Source of the DNA: Anaerolineales bacterium | GTDB lineage: Bacteria; Chloroflexota; Anaerolineae; Anaerolineales; Villigracilaceae | Reading direction: 5' to 3' | DNA length: 38,589 bases | Assembly: GCA_030824405.1 (NCBI GenBank) | Contig: JAVBXV010000142.1 | Coordinates: 1-38,589, forward strand | Shown here: positions 26,834 through 34,072 of the stretch, piece after piece | Numbering within the stretch: the first letter of the stretch is position 1 | How the letters are laid out: each line of letters starts with the position of its first letter | Translations under genes and position numbers: made by a program | Notes under the pieces: model-generated | The model's input: only the letters and a program-made list of their open reading frames with translations | The model's database searches: none | What the model was told of the DNA's origin: nothing

Positions 26834-28080
26834 TTATTTATACTCATAGGGGCCGATATCGTAGCCTGTGCCCTGTGGTCTGGTGGTCCCCTCGAAATCA
26901 TCGGTTACATTGAATAGTGATACCCCAGCATTGATGGCAGGTGACCCAGCTTGCAGGTGATAGTTCCCAGCATCTGCGTTGACGAATAATAGATCGACGC
27001 CCCATAAATTCTTAAGCGTAGATACACCCGTTGGGTTTCTGGGGGTTGAACCATCACTGTTGTAGGCTATGTTGTAGCCCGCATCAATTTCCGAACTGTC
27101 TGATACATTAATAACATGATAGGGTTGATCAAAAAAAATATTATTTTTGATGACCACATTGGTTGCATCTGCTATCGTTACGCCTACAGGCCAGTTGGTA
27201 TCTGTCAGGTTTCCGATGAATAGATTATTCAGCACAAAGAGATTGCTCGGGCTTGTGTAGGGAGATGCAGACCTCTTGTAGGCTCGAATGCCCGCAAACG
27301 CCTGAATGATGTTGTTTCGAATCGTAAGATCATGAGCGGCTCCAGCCAATTGAAAACCAGCCGTATCGTAGCCAAGGATGATCTTGTTCTTCTCGAAGAG
27401 ACAATTGTTGCCAGCCTTCAAGACATCCTCGTCCCAGGTCTGGAACGCATCGATGTGCGGGTTGACGTTTTCGGGGTCGTTCAGCGTGATGTCGTGGATG
27501 TAATTGCCGCGGAAGGTGTGTCCTGAACCGAAGAACCTGATCCCGTCCGCATCGACATAGGAAGGCGGGTTGATCCACTTTGGGTGATGTTGGATCGTGC
27601 CCCAAATCTCATTGCCTTCCACCAGATGATTCATACCCGTAACTTCGATACCAAGTTGCGAGTTGCGATACAGACGATTGTTTCGCACGATGCAGTTGGC
27701 AGTGGCTGCCTCAAAACCAGGGTAGGAGAAGAGATAGATCCCGCCGCGTGTGGTGTAATGGACGTAGTTGTTTTCAAGGACACAACTGCTCGCGTGGACA
27801 TAGATTCCCCATCCAGCCGTATCATCATTGGGTGTGTCTGTGATCTCAAAGCCGCGGATGGTCACATTGTCCGCAGTGATCGTAAAGCCGTGCATTACGA
27901 CCCTTCCCTGAGCTTGCAGGGTGATGGCACGCGAAATATTCACGCGCTCTGCAAACTCTCCTTCCAGCACAATGATCGTACTTCCTTTGCGTGCAGTATT
28001 CGCCGCCTTCTGGATCGTCTTCCATGGGCTGGACTGTACGCCAGAGTTAGTGTCAGCACCATTGGGTGAGACATAATAAG
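26834..28080 (-). repeat. paralogous 1.25-kb segment, copy 1
   Basis: This stretch aligns with 28544-29790 at a constant offset of 1710 bp, without any length change at the points I checked (26834, 27241, 27721). Long blocks are identical at the DNA level. Differences cluster near the C-terminal end of the proteins (for example 26995-27130). It is a tandem duplication of the beta-helix and C-terminal domains. Confidence 0.85.
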
Positions 28081-28261
28081 TAATTTCAACTTCTGTGGAA
28101 GATATGGGAGTGGGCGAGGAGGTAGGTGTGGGGGAGGATGTAACCGCGGGAGAGAGTAAGGGGATGGATAATGTGCAGGATTGATTCGTCATCCATAGAA
28201 TACAAAAAGAGATGAGCGATTTTATTAAATATCGGGAACGCACTTGCATCACCACTTCCAC
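26834..28261 (-). CDS. secreted right-handed beta-helix protein (short paralogue)
   Basis: This 475-residue protein has an N-terminal export signal (about residues 12-30, ending near NQSC, an imperfect lipobox). A Pro/Ser/Thr linker follows, then a DUF1565/NosD-like opening YYVSPNGADTNSGVQSSPW with TIQKAANTARKGSTIIVLEG. Parallel beta-helix coils typical of carbohydrate-active or surface proteins come next, and a C-terminal segment (LQAGSPAINAG, then RPQGTGYDIGPYEY) of the choice-of-anchor Q type ends it. It may bind or cleave polysaccharide, but catalytic residues could not be identified. It is a close paralogue of the next gene upstream on this strand. ATG 28261 has AAGGG upstream, and ATG 28249 is an alternative. 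Confidence 0.82.
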   Translation of the reverse strand: MEVVMQVRSRYLIKSLISFCILWMTNQSCTLSIPLLSPAVTSSPTPTSSPTPISSTEVEITYYVSPNGADTNSGVQSSPWKTIQKAANTARKGSTIIVLEGEFAERVNISRAITLQAQGRVVMHGFTITADNVTIRGFEITDTPNDDTAGWGIYVHASSCVLENNYVHYTTRGGIYLFSYPGFEAATANCIVRNNRLYRNSQLGIEVTGMNHLVEGNEIWGTIQHHPKWINPPSYVDADGIRFFGSGHTFRGNYIHDITLNDPENVNPHIDAFQTWDEDVLKAGNNCLFEKNKIILGYDTAGFQLAGAAHDLTIRNNIIQAFAGIRAYKRSASPYTSPSNLFVLNNLFIGNLTDTNWPVGVTIADATNVVIKNNIFFDQPYHVINVSDSSEIDAGYNIAYNSDGSTPRNPTGVSTLKNLWGVDLLFVNADAGNYHLQAGSPAINAGVSLFNVTDDFEGTTRPQGTGYDIGPYEYK

Positions 28262-28400
28262 ATTTTACACCCTTGGATTGAAAAAATTGTCTGTCAAAAA
28301 CATTCCAATGACATTATTTTCATTGCGCCAACTTTGGCGCTTTGACTTGCTTGGTCTGTTGCTTTTCGTATAACCAGTTGGATGCTTTGGCGAATAAGCT

Positions 28401-28440
28401 AAGTGGTCTTCTGGATTTTTTTCTTTCCAGAAGACCACTT
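28401..28440. repeat. perfect inverted repeat, 15-bp arms
   Basis: AAGTGGTCTTCTGGA (28401-28415) pairs without mismatch with 28426-28440 around a 10-nt T/C loop. It lies about 140 bp upstream of the short beta-helix gene, between the two paralogues. It may end or process transcripts coming from the upstream paralogue, although no T-run follows the stem on either strand. Confidence 0.7.
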
Positions 28441-28459
28441 TTGAAACTAGTATTGATTT

Positions 28460-28531
28460 GGCCGCACGAGAGCGGCCATCCATACAATCAATTGACATGA
28501 GCAATTGATTGTATGGATGGCGATTTTTTTT
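28460..28531. terminator. overlapping hairpins with T-run between the paralogues
   Basis: A 20-bp perfect inverted repeat (arms 28475-28494 and 28502-28521, loop ACATGAG) is followed on the plus strand by GATTTTTTTT, the form of an intrinsic terminator. On the minus strand it stands 22 bp after the stop codon of the long paralogue, so it is probably that gene's terminator, perhaps acting both ways. A second small hairpin, GGCCGC (28460-28465) with GCGGCC (28472-28477), shares bases 28475-28477 with it, so both cannot fully form at once. Confidence 0.7.
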
Positions 28532-28543
28532 ATTCAGCGATAT

Positions 28544-29790
28544 TTATTTATACTCATAGGGGCCGATATCGTAGCCTGTGCCCTGTGGTCTGACGGTCCC
28601 CTCGAAATCATCAGTTACATTGGACAGGGAAACTCCAGCATTGATGGCAGGCGACCCAGCTTGCAGGTGATAGTTCCCAGCACCTGCGTTGACGAATAAT
28701 GGATTGATGTTCCATAGATTGGTAAGCATGGGTGCTCCGATCGGGCTTTTGGGGACTGAACCATTGCTGTTATAGGCCAGGTTGTTTTTTACGTCAATTC
28801 CTGTGCTGTTTGCAATATCAATCACGTAATCAGCCTGATTATAAAAAATATTATTTTTGACGACCACATTGGTCGTGTCTGCTATCGTTACGCCTACAGG
28901 CCAGTTGGTGTCTGTCAGGTTTCCGATGAATAGATTATTCAGCACAAAGAGATTGCTCGGGCTGGTGTAGGGAGATGCAGATCTCTTGTAGGCACGAATG
29001 CCTGCAAACGCCTGAATGATGTTGTTTCGGATCGTAAGATCATGAGCAGCTCCAGCCAATTGGAAGCCAGCTGTATCGTAGCCGAGGATGATCTTGTTCT
29101 TCTCAAAGAGACAATTGTTGCCAGCCTTCAAGACATCCTCGTCCCAGGTCTGGAACGCATCGATATGCGGGTTGACGTTTTCGGGGTCGCTTAGGGTAAT
29201 GTCATGGATGTAGTTCCCGCGGAAGGTGTGTCCCGAACCGAAGAACCTGATCCCGTCCGCATCGACATAAGAAGGCGGGTTGATCCACTTCGGGTGATAT
29301 TGGATCGTGCCCCAGATCTCATTGCCTTCCACCAAATGATTCATACCCGTAACCTGGATGCCAAGTTGCGAGTTGCGATACAGACGATTGTTTCGCACAA
29401 TGCAGTTGGTAGTCTGTGCCTCTGAACCGTCTTGGGCGAAGAGATAGATCCCGCCGCGTGTGGCGTAATGGACGTAGTTGTTTTCAAGGACACAACTACT
29501 CCCGCGGACATAGATTCCCCATCCAGCCGTGTCATCATTGGGTGTGTCTGTGATCTCAAAGCCGCGGATGGTCACGTTGTTGGAGATGATCGTAAAGCCG
29601 CGCATCACAACCTGTCCCTGAGCTTGCAGGGTGATCGAGCGCGAAATATTTACGCGTTCTGCGTAAGTTCCTGCCAGCACGGTGACAGTGCTCCCAACGG
29701 GAGCAGTATTAGCCGCCTTCTGAATCGTGAGCCATGGTTGAGTTTGTGAGCCAGTATTGGCATCATTCCCAGTTGGTGAGACGAAGTAAT
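28544..29790 (-). repeat. paralogous 1.25-kb segment, copy 2
   Basis: This is the partner of 26834-28080 (offset 1710 bp). It covers the beta-helix and C-terminal region of the long paralogue. Near-identity over hundreds of bases makes recombination between the copies, with loss of the sequence between them, possible. Confidence 0.85.
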
Positions 29791-31144
29791 CACCAGAGAT
29801 CACTGCTGGTGTGGCTGTAGCCGAAACGGGAGTCATGATTGTTCCCATTGCAGACCAGTCGCTGACTTGTCCGAGTGTGTTGTAGGCGCGCACACGCCAG
29901 TAGTAAGTGCTGCTCGCAGTCAGGCTCACACTAGGTGTGTACTCAGAGTTGGTCGCAGCCCCACTAATATCTACGATCGTTGGCGCTGGGAAAGTATTGT
30001 TGACCGCAAGTTGCAGTTCATACTTCTGGAAGGTTGTTCCAGCAGGCACACTGGAATCACTCCAATCAAATCGTGGAGTTAGATTGGTGACCAGCGTATT
30101 GTTAATCGGCGCAGCCAATACCGGTGCACTTGGTGAAATAAGTGCTGGAGTAACTGTGGCTGGAATGCTTGTATTGGTAGGCATTAATGTAACCGTAGGT
30201 GGGATGCTCGTGTTGGTGGGCATTAATGTAGCTGTAGGCGGAACACTTGTGTTGGCAGGTGTTGAAGTGGCCTTGGTCAGACTCGGTGTCATCATTTTCC
30301 ATACTGCTGACCAGGCGCTGACTTGTCCCAGCGTATTATAGGCGCGCACCCGCCAGTAGTAAGTCTTATTCGCAGTCAGGTTCGTACCAGGTGTGTATTC
30401 AGAATTGGTCGCCGCCCCGCTGACGTTCACGATTGTTGGAGCTGGAAAATTACTATTGACCGCAAGTTGCAGTTCGTACTTCTGGAAAGTTGTCCCAGCG
30501 GGTACGTTCGAATTGCTCCAATCAAATCGCGGAGTCAGGCTGGTGACCGCCATATTGTTAACTGGCGCAGCCAATACTGGCACACTGGGCGCACTGGGTA
30601 CTGATGAAGTGACTGTCGGAGGAACGCTGGTGTTGGTAGGCATTAATGTAGCCGTAGGTGGGATGCTCGTATTGGTGGGCATTAATGTAGCCGTAGATGG
30701 AATACTTGTGTTGGTAGGCGCTGGCGTAGCTGTAGACAGACTGGGTGTCATGAATGTTCCCAACGACGACCAGACGCTGTATTCTCCCAGCGTATTGTAA
30801 GTGCGCACACGCCAGTAGTAGGTCTTGCTTGCAGTCAGGTTCACACTGGGCGTGTACTCAGAGTTGGATACTGCCCCGCTGATATCTATGATCGTTGGAG
30901 CTGGAAATGTATTGTTGATCGCGAGTTGCAGTTCGTACTTCTGGAAGGTTGTGCCAGCAGGTACGCTGGAATCATTCCAATCAAGGAGCGGTGTCAGGTT
31001 GGCGACCAGGGTATTGTTAACTGGTGAAGCCAATACCGGCACACTTGGCGGGTTAATGGATTGAGCTGACACGTTGGAATATCCCCCAAGCATCAGCGCG
31101 GCCGCTACGATGATATTCATGATTCGATACACTATTTTGTTCAA
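28544..31144 (-). CDS. secreted Fn3-like / right-handed beta-helix surface protein under riboswitch control
   Basis: This protein of about 866 residues begins with a signal peptide (IMNIIVAAALMLGGYSNVSAQ). Three Fn3-like modules (about residues 30-132, 181-285 and 336-438) each contain TTFQKYELQLA and YYWRVRxYNTLG. Pro/Thr linkers (PTNTSIPPTATLM) separate the first from the second and the second from the third. A DUF1565-like start (YFVSPTGNDANTGSQTQPW), a parallel beta-helix and a choice-of-anchor-Q-like end follow from about 450. It is probably a matrix or adhesion protein, and polysaccharide binding is inferred. I chose a TTG start at 31144 because AAGGAG lies 6 nt upstream. The ATG at 31204 would put the terminator hairpin inside the gene. 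Its leader carries a cyclic-di-GMP aptamer. Confidence 0.85.
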   Translation of the reverse strand: MNKIVYRIMNIIVAAALMLGGYSNVSAQSINPPSVPVLASPVNNTLVANLTPLLDWNDSSVPAGTTFQKYELQLAINNTFPAPTIIDISGAVSNSEYTPSVNLTASKTYYWRVRTYNTLGEYSVWSSLGTFMTPSLSTATPAPTNTSIPSTATLMPTNTSIPPTATLMPTNTSVPPTVTSSVPSAPSVPVLAAPVNNMAVTSLTPRFDWSNSNVPAGTTFQKYELQLAVNSNFPAPTIVNVSGAATNSEYTPGTNLTANKTYYWRVRAYNTLGQVSAWSAVWKMMTPSLTKATSTPANTSVPPTATLMPTNTSIPPTVTLMPTNTSIPATVTPALISPSAPVLAAPINNTLVTNLTPRFDWSDSSVPAGTTFQKYELQLAVNNTFPAPTIVDISGAATNSEYTPSVSLTASSTYYWRVRAYNTLGQVSDWSAMGTIMTPVSATATPAVISGDYFVSPTGNDANTGSQTQPWLTIQKAANTAPVGSTVTVLAGTYAERVNISRSITLQAQGQVVMRGFTIISNNVTIRGFEITDTPNDDTAGWGIYVRGSSCVLENNYVHYATRGGIYLFAQDGSEAQTTNCIVRNNRLYRNSQLGIQVTGMNHLVEGNEIWGTIQYHPKWINPPSYVDADGIRFFGSGHTFRGNYIHDITLSDPENVNPHIDAFQTWDEDVLKAGNNCLFEKNKIILGYDTAGFQLAGAAHDLTIRNNIIQAFAGIRAYKRSASPYTSPSNLFVLNNLFIGNLTDTNWPVGVTIADTTNVVVKNNIFYNQADYVIDIANSTGIDVKNNLAYNSNGSVPKSPIGAPMLTNLWNINPLFVNAGAGNYHLQAGSPAINAGVSLSNVTDDFEGTVRPQGTGYDIGPYEYK
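29829..31055 (-). repeat. three tandem Fn3-like modules with Pro/Thr linkers
   Basis: Three DNA-level repeats of about 300 bp (29829-30135, 30288-30590, 30748-31055) encode the Fn3-like modules. They are separated by linkers made of short repeats encoding TxMPTNTSxPPT. Similarity between modules is high enough to suggest expansion by unequal recombination. Confidence 0.8.
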
Positions 31145-31158
31145 AACTTTCTCCTTAT

Positions 31159-31198
31159 AAAAAAAACCGATTGGCATATATATATAGCCAAACGGTTT
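31159..31198 (-). terminator. intrinsic terminator between riboswitch and TTG start
   Basis: On the minus strand AAACCGTTTGGC pairs with GCCAATCGGTTT (one T-T mismatch) around an A/T loop, followed by eight T (31166-31159). The AAGGAG site begins only a few bases later. This is the expected expression platform of the aptamer just upstream: ligand binding would change whether this hairpin forms. The AAACC of its first arm could alternatively pair with GGTT in the aptamer, a possible antiterminator. Confidence 0.82.
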
Positions 31199-31202
31199 CA
31201 CC

Positions 31203-31293
31203 AAAATATTTTCGGCAACCTGGCGATCATAGTAGATGAACTACTTTAGACCCTTGGCTTTGCGTCCCCAGTTTTCGCTGGGTTTGCTATTTT
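31203..31293 (-). ncRNA. class I cyclic-di-GMP riboswitch (GEMM-I)
   Basis: On the minus strand the conserved GEMM-I elements occur in order. GCAAACC opens the core. A P1b-like stem CCCAG/CTGGG with an A-rich GNRA-type loop comes next. The invariant GGGACGCAAAGCC follows, then AAGGGTCTAAAG, a variable stem AGTAG/CTACT, and the 3' strand ATGATCGCCAGGTTGCCG. Outer P1 can form from AAAATA and TATTTT. The family senses cyclic di-GMP. It sits 59 nt before the TTG start of the long beta-helix gene, with an intrinsic terminator between. Whether ligand turns expression on or off is not readable by eye. Confidence 0.92.
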
Positions 31294-31305
31294 CGAATTT
31301 TGCTA

Positions 31306-31333
31306 AAGATACCATCTTGTTTTATTCAAACAA
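31306..31333 (-). promoter_or_regulatory. candidate promoter for the riboswitch transcript
   Basis: On the minus strand TTGTTT (31333-31328) and TATCTT (31311-31306) are 16 bp apart, a fair sigma-70-type pair. Transcription would begin near 31299, a few bases before the aptamer's outer stem, which is where it would be expected. The assignment rests on spacing and position only. Confidence 0.4.
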
Positions 31334-31525
31334 GGGAATAAGCTGAAAAACCTGCTTGCATTTCTGGAATCTATCGTTTGTGTTAATTTTGTTCGACAAT
31401 AAAAAAATTAAACATGGTTTTACGTGATTTTGGGGTACATCTATCTCAAAAGTTAAGAGAATTGTTAGTATTCTCCGATATAACTTTTGGCATTGTGACA
31501 TTGAGAAACATTCGAGATTGCTATT

Positions 31526-31565
31526 AAATAAAGGAACTCTCAATTAATTGAGAGTTCCTTTATTT
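31526..31565. repeat. 40-bp perfect palindrome
   Basis: The two 20-base halves, meeting between 31545 and 31546, are exact reverse complements with no spacer. The centre is CAATTAATTG. As RNA it would form a long hairpin, and as DNA a cruciform. It lies in the 347-bp gap between the riboswitch promoter region and the next minus-strand gene. Confidence 0.85.
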
Positions 31566-31615
31566 GGATGGATATATATTATCCAAACGTAGATAGCCCC
31601 AAAACTCCCCCGTCG

Positions 31616-31665
31616 ATATTGTAAAATCCGTTCTGCAATTAATTGCAGAACGGATTTTACAATAT
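31616..31665. repeat. 50-bp perfect palindrome, likely terminator of the 32189 operon
   Basis: The two 25-base halves meet between 31640 and 31641 and are exact reverse complements with no spacer. The centre is again CAATTAATTG. It stands 14 bp after the stop codon of the gene ending at 31680, so it may serve as that operon's transcript end. A T-rich run follows on the plus strand only. Confidence 0.85.
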
Positions 31666-31679
31666 AGTTTTTCTTCCCT

Positions 31680-32189
31680 TTAGCCTGCTTGCATAGTCAA
31701 CCGCTTTTTTGCGCGGAAGTAGAGGAAGATGGCAACGGCCAGAATAACAAGATCGAAGATGGTCATAAACAGGAATCCAGACCCGTAATTCTCCAACCCA
31801 AGCCCTACCAAAGGCGATCCATCGAAGAAGACAGGCAGATTTGAATGCATCAGAAAATCCAGTGCCCAGTGACTAAGAGTTACAGCCCCAAAGAGTATGC
31901 TCACTGAACGATCTCGATAGAACAGGAAGGCTGCCACTGCCACCATCACAGACCAGATAACGGACATGAAAAGCCCATGTGACCAGGGATTGGAAGTTGC
32001 GGCTGAATATTTGACACCCTGAATGAAATCCATTGTGACTATGGTGGACTTGGGTTCGATCCCTGCTGTAGAGAATAGAAAATACAAAATATCATTCGTT
32101 TCGCCAGCTAATAGAAAAACCCAGAGTGGTATTTGGGGCGCGGCTGGCTTTGCTGCAAACCCAGCCGCAAGATGACCTATGCCTGACAT
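31680..32189 (-). CDS. YdjM/DUF457-like membrane protein
   Basis: This 169-residue protein has about four membrane helices. Its histidine positions (GIGHLAAGF at the N-terminus, NPWSHGLFMS and LSHWALDFLMHSN) resemble the membrane-bound metal-dependent hydrolase family (YdjM, DUF457), in which His and Asp residues line a putative metal site. The reaction is unknown for the family. It is the last gene of a three-gene minus-strand set (33747 to 31680) with 14-17 bp between genes. AAGGAG lies about 10 nt before the ATG. Confidence 0.68.
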   Translation of the reverse strand: MSGIGHLAAGFAAKPAAPQIPLWVFLLAGETNDILYFLFSTAGIEPKSTIVTMDFIQGVKYSAATSNPWSHGLFMSVIWSVMVAVAAFLFYRDRSVSILFGAVTLSHWALDFLMHSNLPVFFDGSPLVGLGLENYGSGFLFMTIFDLVILAVAIFLYFRAKKRLTMQAG

Positions 32190-32203
32190 AATTTATATAC
32201 TCC

Positions 32204-32929
32204 TTATCTGGCGAGTTGAAACAACCTGCGTGCAAGCAGGATCTGATATGCCATTAGTAATAATCCGCCAGGCGCAGAAATCATCAGCGCTGTGACGAAT
32301 TGATCTGGCATAAACGCTGCGATGAAAAAGAAGATCAACATCAATCCGAAGCCTGCCACCCCCAACCATGCGGTGATTTTGCTGAAAACTCCGCCCTGCA
32401 ACAGCACGAAAGCCATCAACATAGCGGCAGTTTGTGTGAAGAAGAAGCCCATGAATGTACCAGGGGTTAAGTCTGCGCCCTGAGCGAGAAGCGCACGACC
32501 TGCCGCCTCAAGCAGTGGCTTTTGCACTTCAGTTGCCACCGCGTATTGATCGCTCAGCGCAAGCATGGAGAAGACCGAGTTACTTGAAATGTATACGCCT
32601 GTGCCCATCACGAACAGAACAAAAGCCAGTATGCCAAATGCAGGCTGGGTTTGTCTGTGAATGTTGAATAGCGCCAGGTATAACGGAATCCCCAAGCTGA
32701 GTGTCAGTATATTGAATAACCCAAGGTTTCCGAGTGCAGCCAGACGATTAGTCTGAAATAAAATAAACCAATCGACTATATTGACAGCGCTATTCTCTTG
32801 CACCTCCCCGCCCAGCATGGAGGTGACAATATCCACCAGCCCCACCAGTACGATTAATAGAGACGCGATTGCCGCAAACTTATAGAAACTATTCCAACGC
32901 GTGTTCGTTTCAAGATTCGATTTGTTCAT
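32204..32929 (-). CDS. DUF4386-like multi-pass membrane protein
   Basis: This 241-residue protein has about six hydrophobic segments, with an N-terminal YKFAAIASLLIVLVGLVDIV and a long loop carrying FQTNRLAALGNLGLFNILTLSLGIPLYLALF. The pattern resembles DUF4386 proteins, whose role is unknown. No catalytic motif was found. It is the middle gene of the set, with AAGGAG 9 nt before the ATG. Confidence 0.6.
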   Translation of the reverse strand: MNKSNLETNTRWNSFYKFAAIASLLIVLVGLVDIVTSMLGGEVQENSAVNIVDWFILFQTNRLAALGNLGLFNILTLSLGIPLYLALFNIHRQTQPAFGILAFVLFVMGTGVYISSNSVFSMLALSDQYAVATEVQKPLLEAAGRALLAQGADLTPGTFMGFFFTQTAAMLMAFVLLQGGVFSKITAWLGVAGFGLMLIFFFIAAFMPDQFVTALMISAPGGLLLMAYQILLARRLFQLAR

Positions 32930-32946
32930 GGGGCGAGTTCTCCTTT

Positions 32947-33747
32947 TTATTTATGCATATTTCCATATAACAACCCGCTGGCGATCAAGCCAAGCGTAGT
33001 GAGCGTGATCCAGAGCGGTAATTCAGCTGCGCTTGCGAGCCCAGCTTCCATCACCAGGATTGTATTGATTGCCAGAATGAGGGTGTACAGTGGCCCTTTG
33101 ACACTAAGAATTCCCGCAATTACATAACCCCAGGGTTGGCGTTTCATCAGCCACAGCGCGCCAATCACAAACCACGGCACAAGCAGGGTTAGATCCAGGG
33201 CGAAAACAATGCTGGTAGGATGTTCAGAGATCGTCACAATGGCTGGAAGTTGTTCTGTGAAAATAAAATTGATGGACTGCATGAGATAGACGGCACTCAA
33301 ACCGAATGCCACGAACAGAAAATATCCACCGATCCATTTGACAGGCGTTCTCTCGCGGAATTGTTGGCTGATTCTGTTTACGTCAAGATTTACCAGCCCA
33401 AAGGTTAGCGCAATGATGGACAGACCCAGCAGGGCGGCATAGATCAAAAAGAAGAGATTGAACGCCGCCCCGAAAAGATAGAACGCGTAGTTGTAAAGCA
33501 TGTAATCCAATACACCCATCCAGACCAATTGTGCTTTGAGTGAACCACGCGCAGAATAGACCAGTGATGCGATCAATATTGGCACAGCAAGAAAAAGTGT
33601 GATCGCATCGTTGCCCAGCCAGGTGGTGGTGACAAAGGCATTGTCACGGTATACACCATTTAACAGGAGACCGCCTGCTGAGGCGATCGTTGCCAGAATG
33701 GCTATGATGATCGAAAGGATATAGGGAGGCTTTGGTTTCACTTTCAT
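32947..33747 (-). CDS. multi-pass membrane protein of unknown function
   Basis: This protein of about 266 residues has seven or eight hydrophobic segments. I do not recognise a family. AAGGA directly abuts the ATG at 33747, leaving no spacing. A GTG two codons downstream (33741) would have a normal 6-nt spacing, so the true start may be there. It is the first gene of the three-gene set and lies under an inverted repeat at 33782-33804. A role as a sensor or transporter subunit cannot be told from sequence. Confidence 0.65.
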   Translation of the reverse strand: MKVKPKPPYILSIIIAILATIASAGGLLLNGVYRDNAFVTTTWLGNDAITLFLAVPILIASLVYSARGSLKAQLVWMGVLDYMLYNYAFYLFGAAFNLFFLIYAALLGLSIIALTFGLVNLDVNRISQQFRERTPVKWIGGYFLFVAFGLSAVYLMQSINFIFTEQLPAIVTISEHPTSIVFALDLTLLVPWFVIGALWLMKRQPWGYVIAGILSVKGPLYTLILAINTILVMEAGLASAAELPLWITLTTLGLIASGLLYGNMHK

Positions 33748-33781
33748 TCCTTGGTTTGAAGTATTTTCAACACAGACACTT

Positions 33782-33804
33782 ATTGCATTGCAAAAATATG
33801 CAAT
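33782..33804. promoter_or_regulatory. inverted repeat ATTGCAT-N9-ATGCAAT, possible operator
   Basis: A 7-bp perfect dyad with a 9-bp spacer lies 35 bp upstream of the first gene of the 33747 set. Inside it, TTGCA-T-TGCAA forms a second, smaller dyad. Position and symmetry suit a repressor or activator site. No regulator gene is adjacent. Confidence 0.4.
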
Positions 33805-33988
33805 TGTGATGATTTAGTGGGTCACTGACTGCCTGTTTAACATGGCTGTGTCAGAGATCTGCATTTTACGTTTTTCTGGAGTGAAACTGTATTGTAGGAT
33901 GTCTGAAAAAATATGTAATGGAGGAATGTCACCTGACCAGACGCAAACCATCATTTTTGAAAATCTATATAATTCTCATGGATTTATG

Positions 33989-34035
33989 AAGACAAAAATG
34001 CCCATGGTGCCCATGGGCGTTTTTGTCTTTTTTTT
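33989..34035. terminator. intrinsic terminator (bidirectional)
   Basis: The arms 33989-34007 and 34011-34029 form a 19-bp stem with one G-T pair and a 3-nt loop. The core is GCCCATGG/CCATGGGC with A/T flanks, and a run of T continues to 34035 on the plus strand. On the minus strand it lies 44 bp after the stop of the gene ending at 34073 and is probably its terminator. Confidence 0.8.
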
Positions 34036-34072
34036 GTTGGATGTATTATTTTTAGTAAATGAATCGGCTTGT

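Larger units (their letters stand above)
33748..34072. other. gap between divergently regulated minus-strand sets
   Basis: This 325-bp gap holds the probable promoter of the 33747 set, a short inverted repeat (33782-33804) and a strong hairpin with T-run (33989-34035). The open frame across it on the plus strand runs through the hairpin and has no ribosome site, so I do not call a gene here. Confidence 0.6.

Noticed and set aside
27584-28069. 161-codon plus-strand frame opposite the short beta-helix gene, with a similar frame (29204-29749) opposite the long one
   Set aside because: The similarity between the two antisense frames is explained by the duplicated beta-helix DNA. No ribosome site or domain is seen.
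28265-28504. 79-codon minus-strand frame between the beta-helix genes
   Set aside because: It runs through the strong inverted repeats at 28401-28440 and 28475-28494. Its product is low in domain-like content.
30136-30740. Short regularly spaced repeats resembling a CRISPR array
   Set aside because: The repeats are in-frame Pro/Thr linker codons and Fn3 modules of a coding gene. There are no unique spacers of constant length and no cas genes.
31322-31543. 73-codon minus-strand frame upstream of the riboswitch
   Set aside because: It starts inside the 40-bp palindrome and has no clear ribosome site or family. The region is better read as non-coding.
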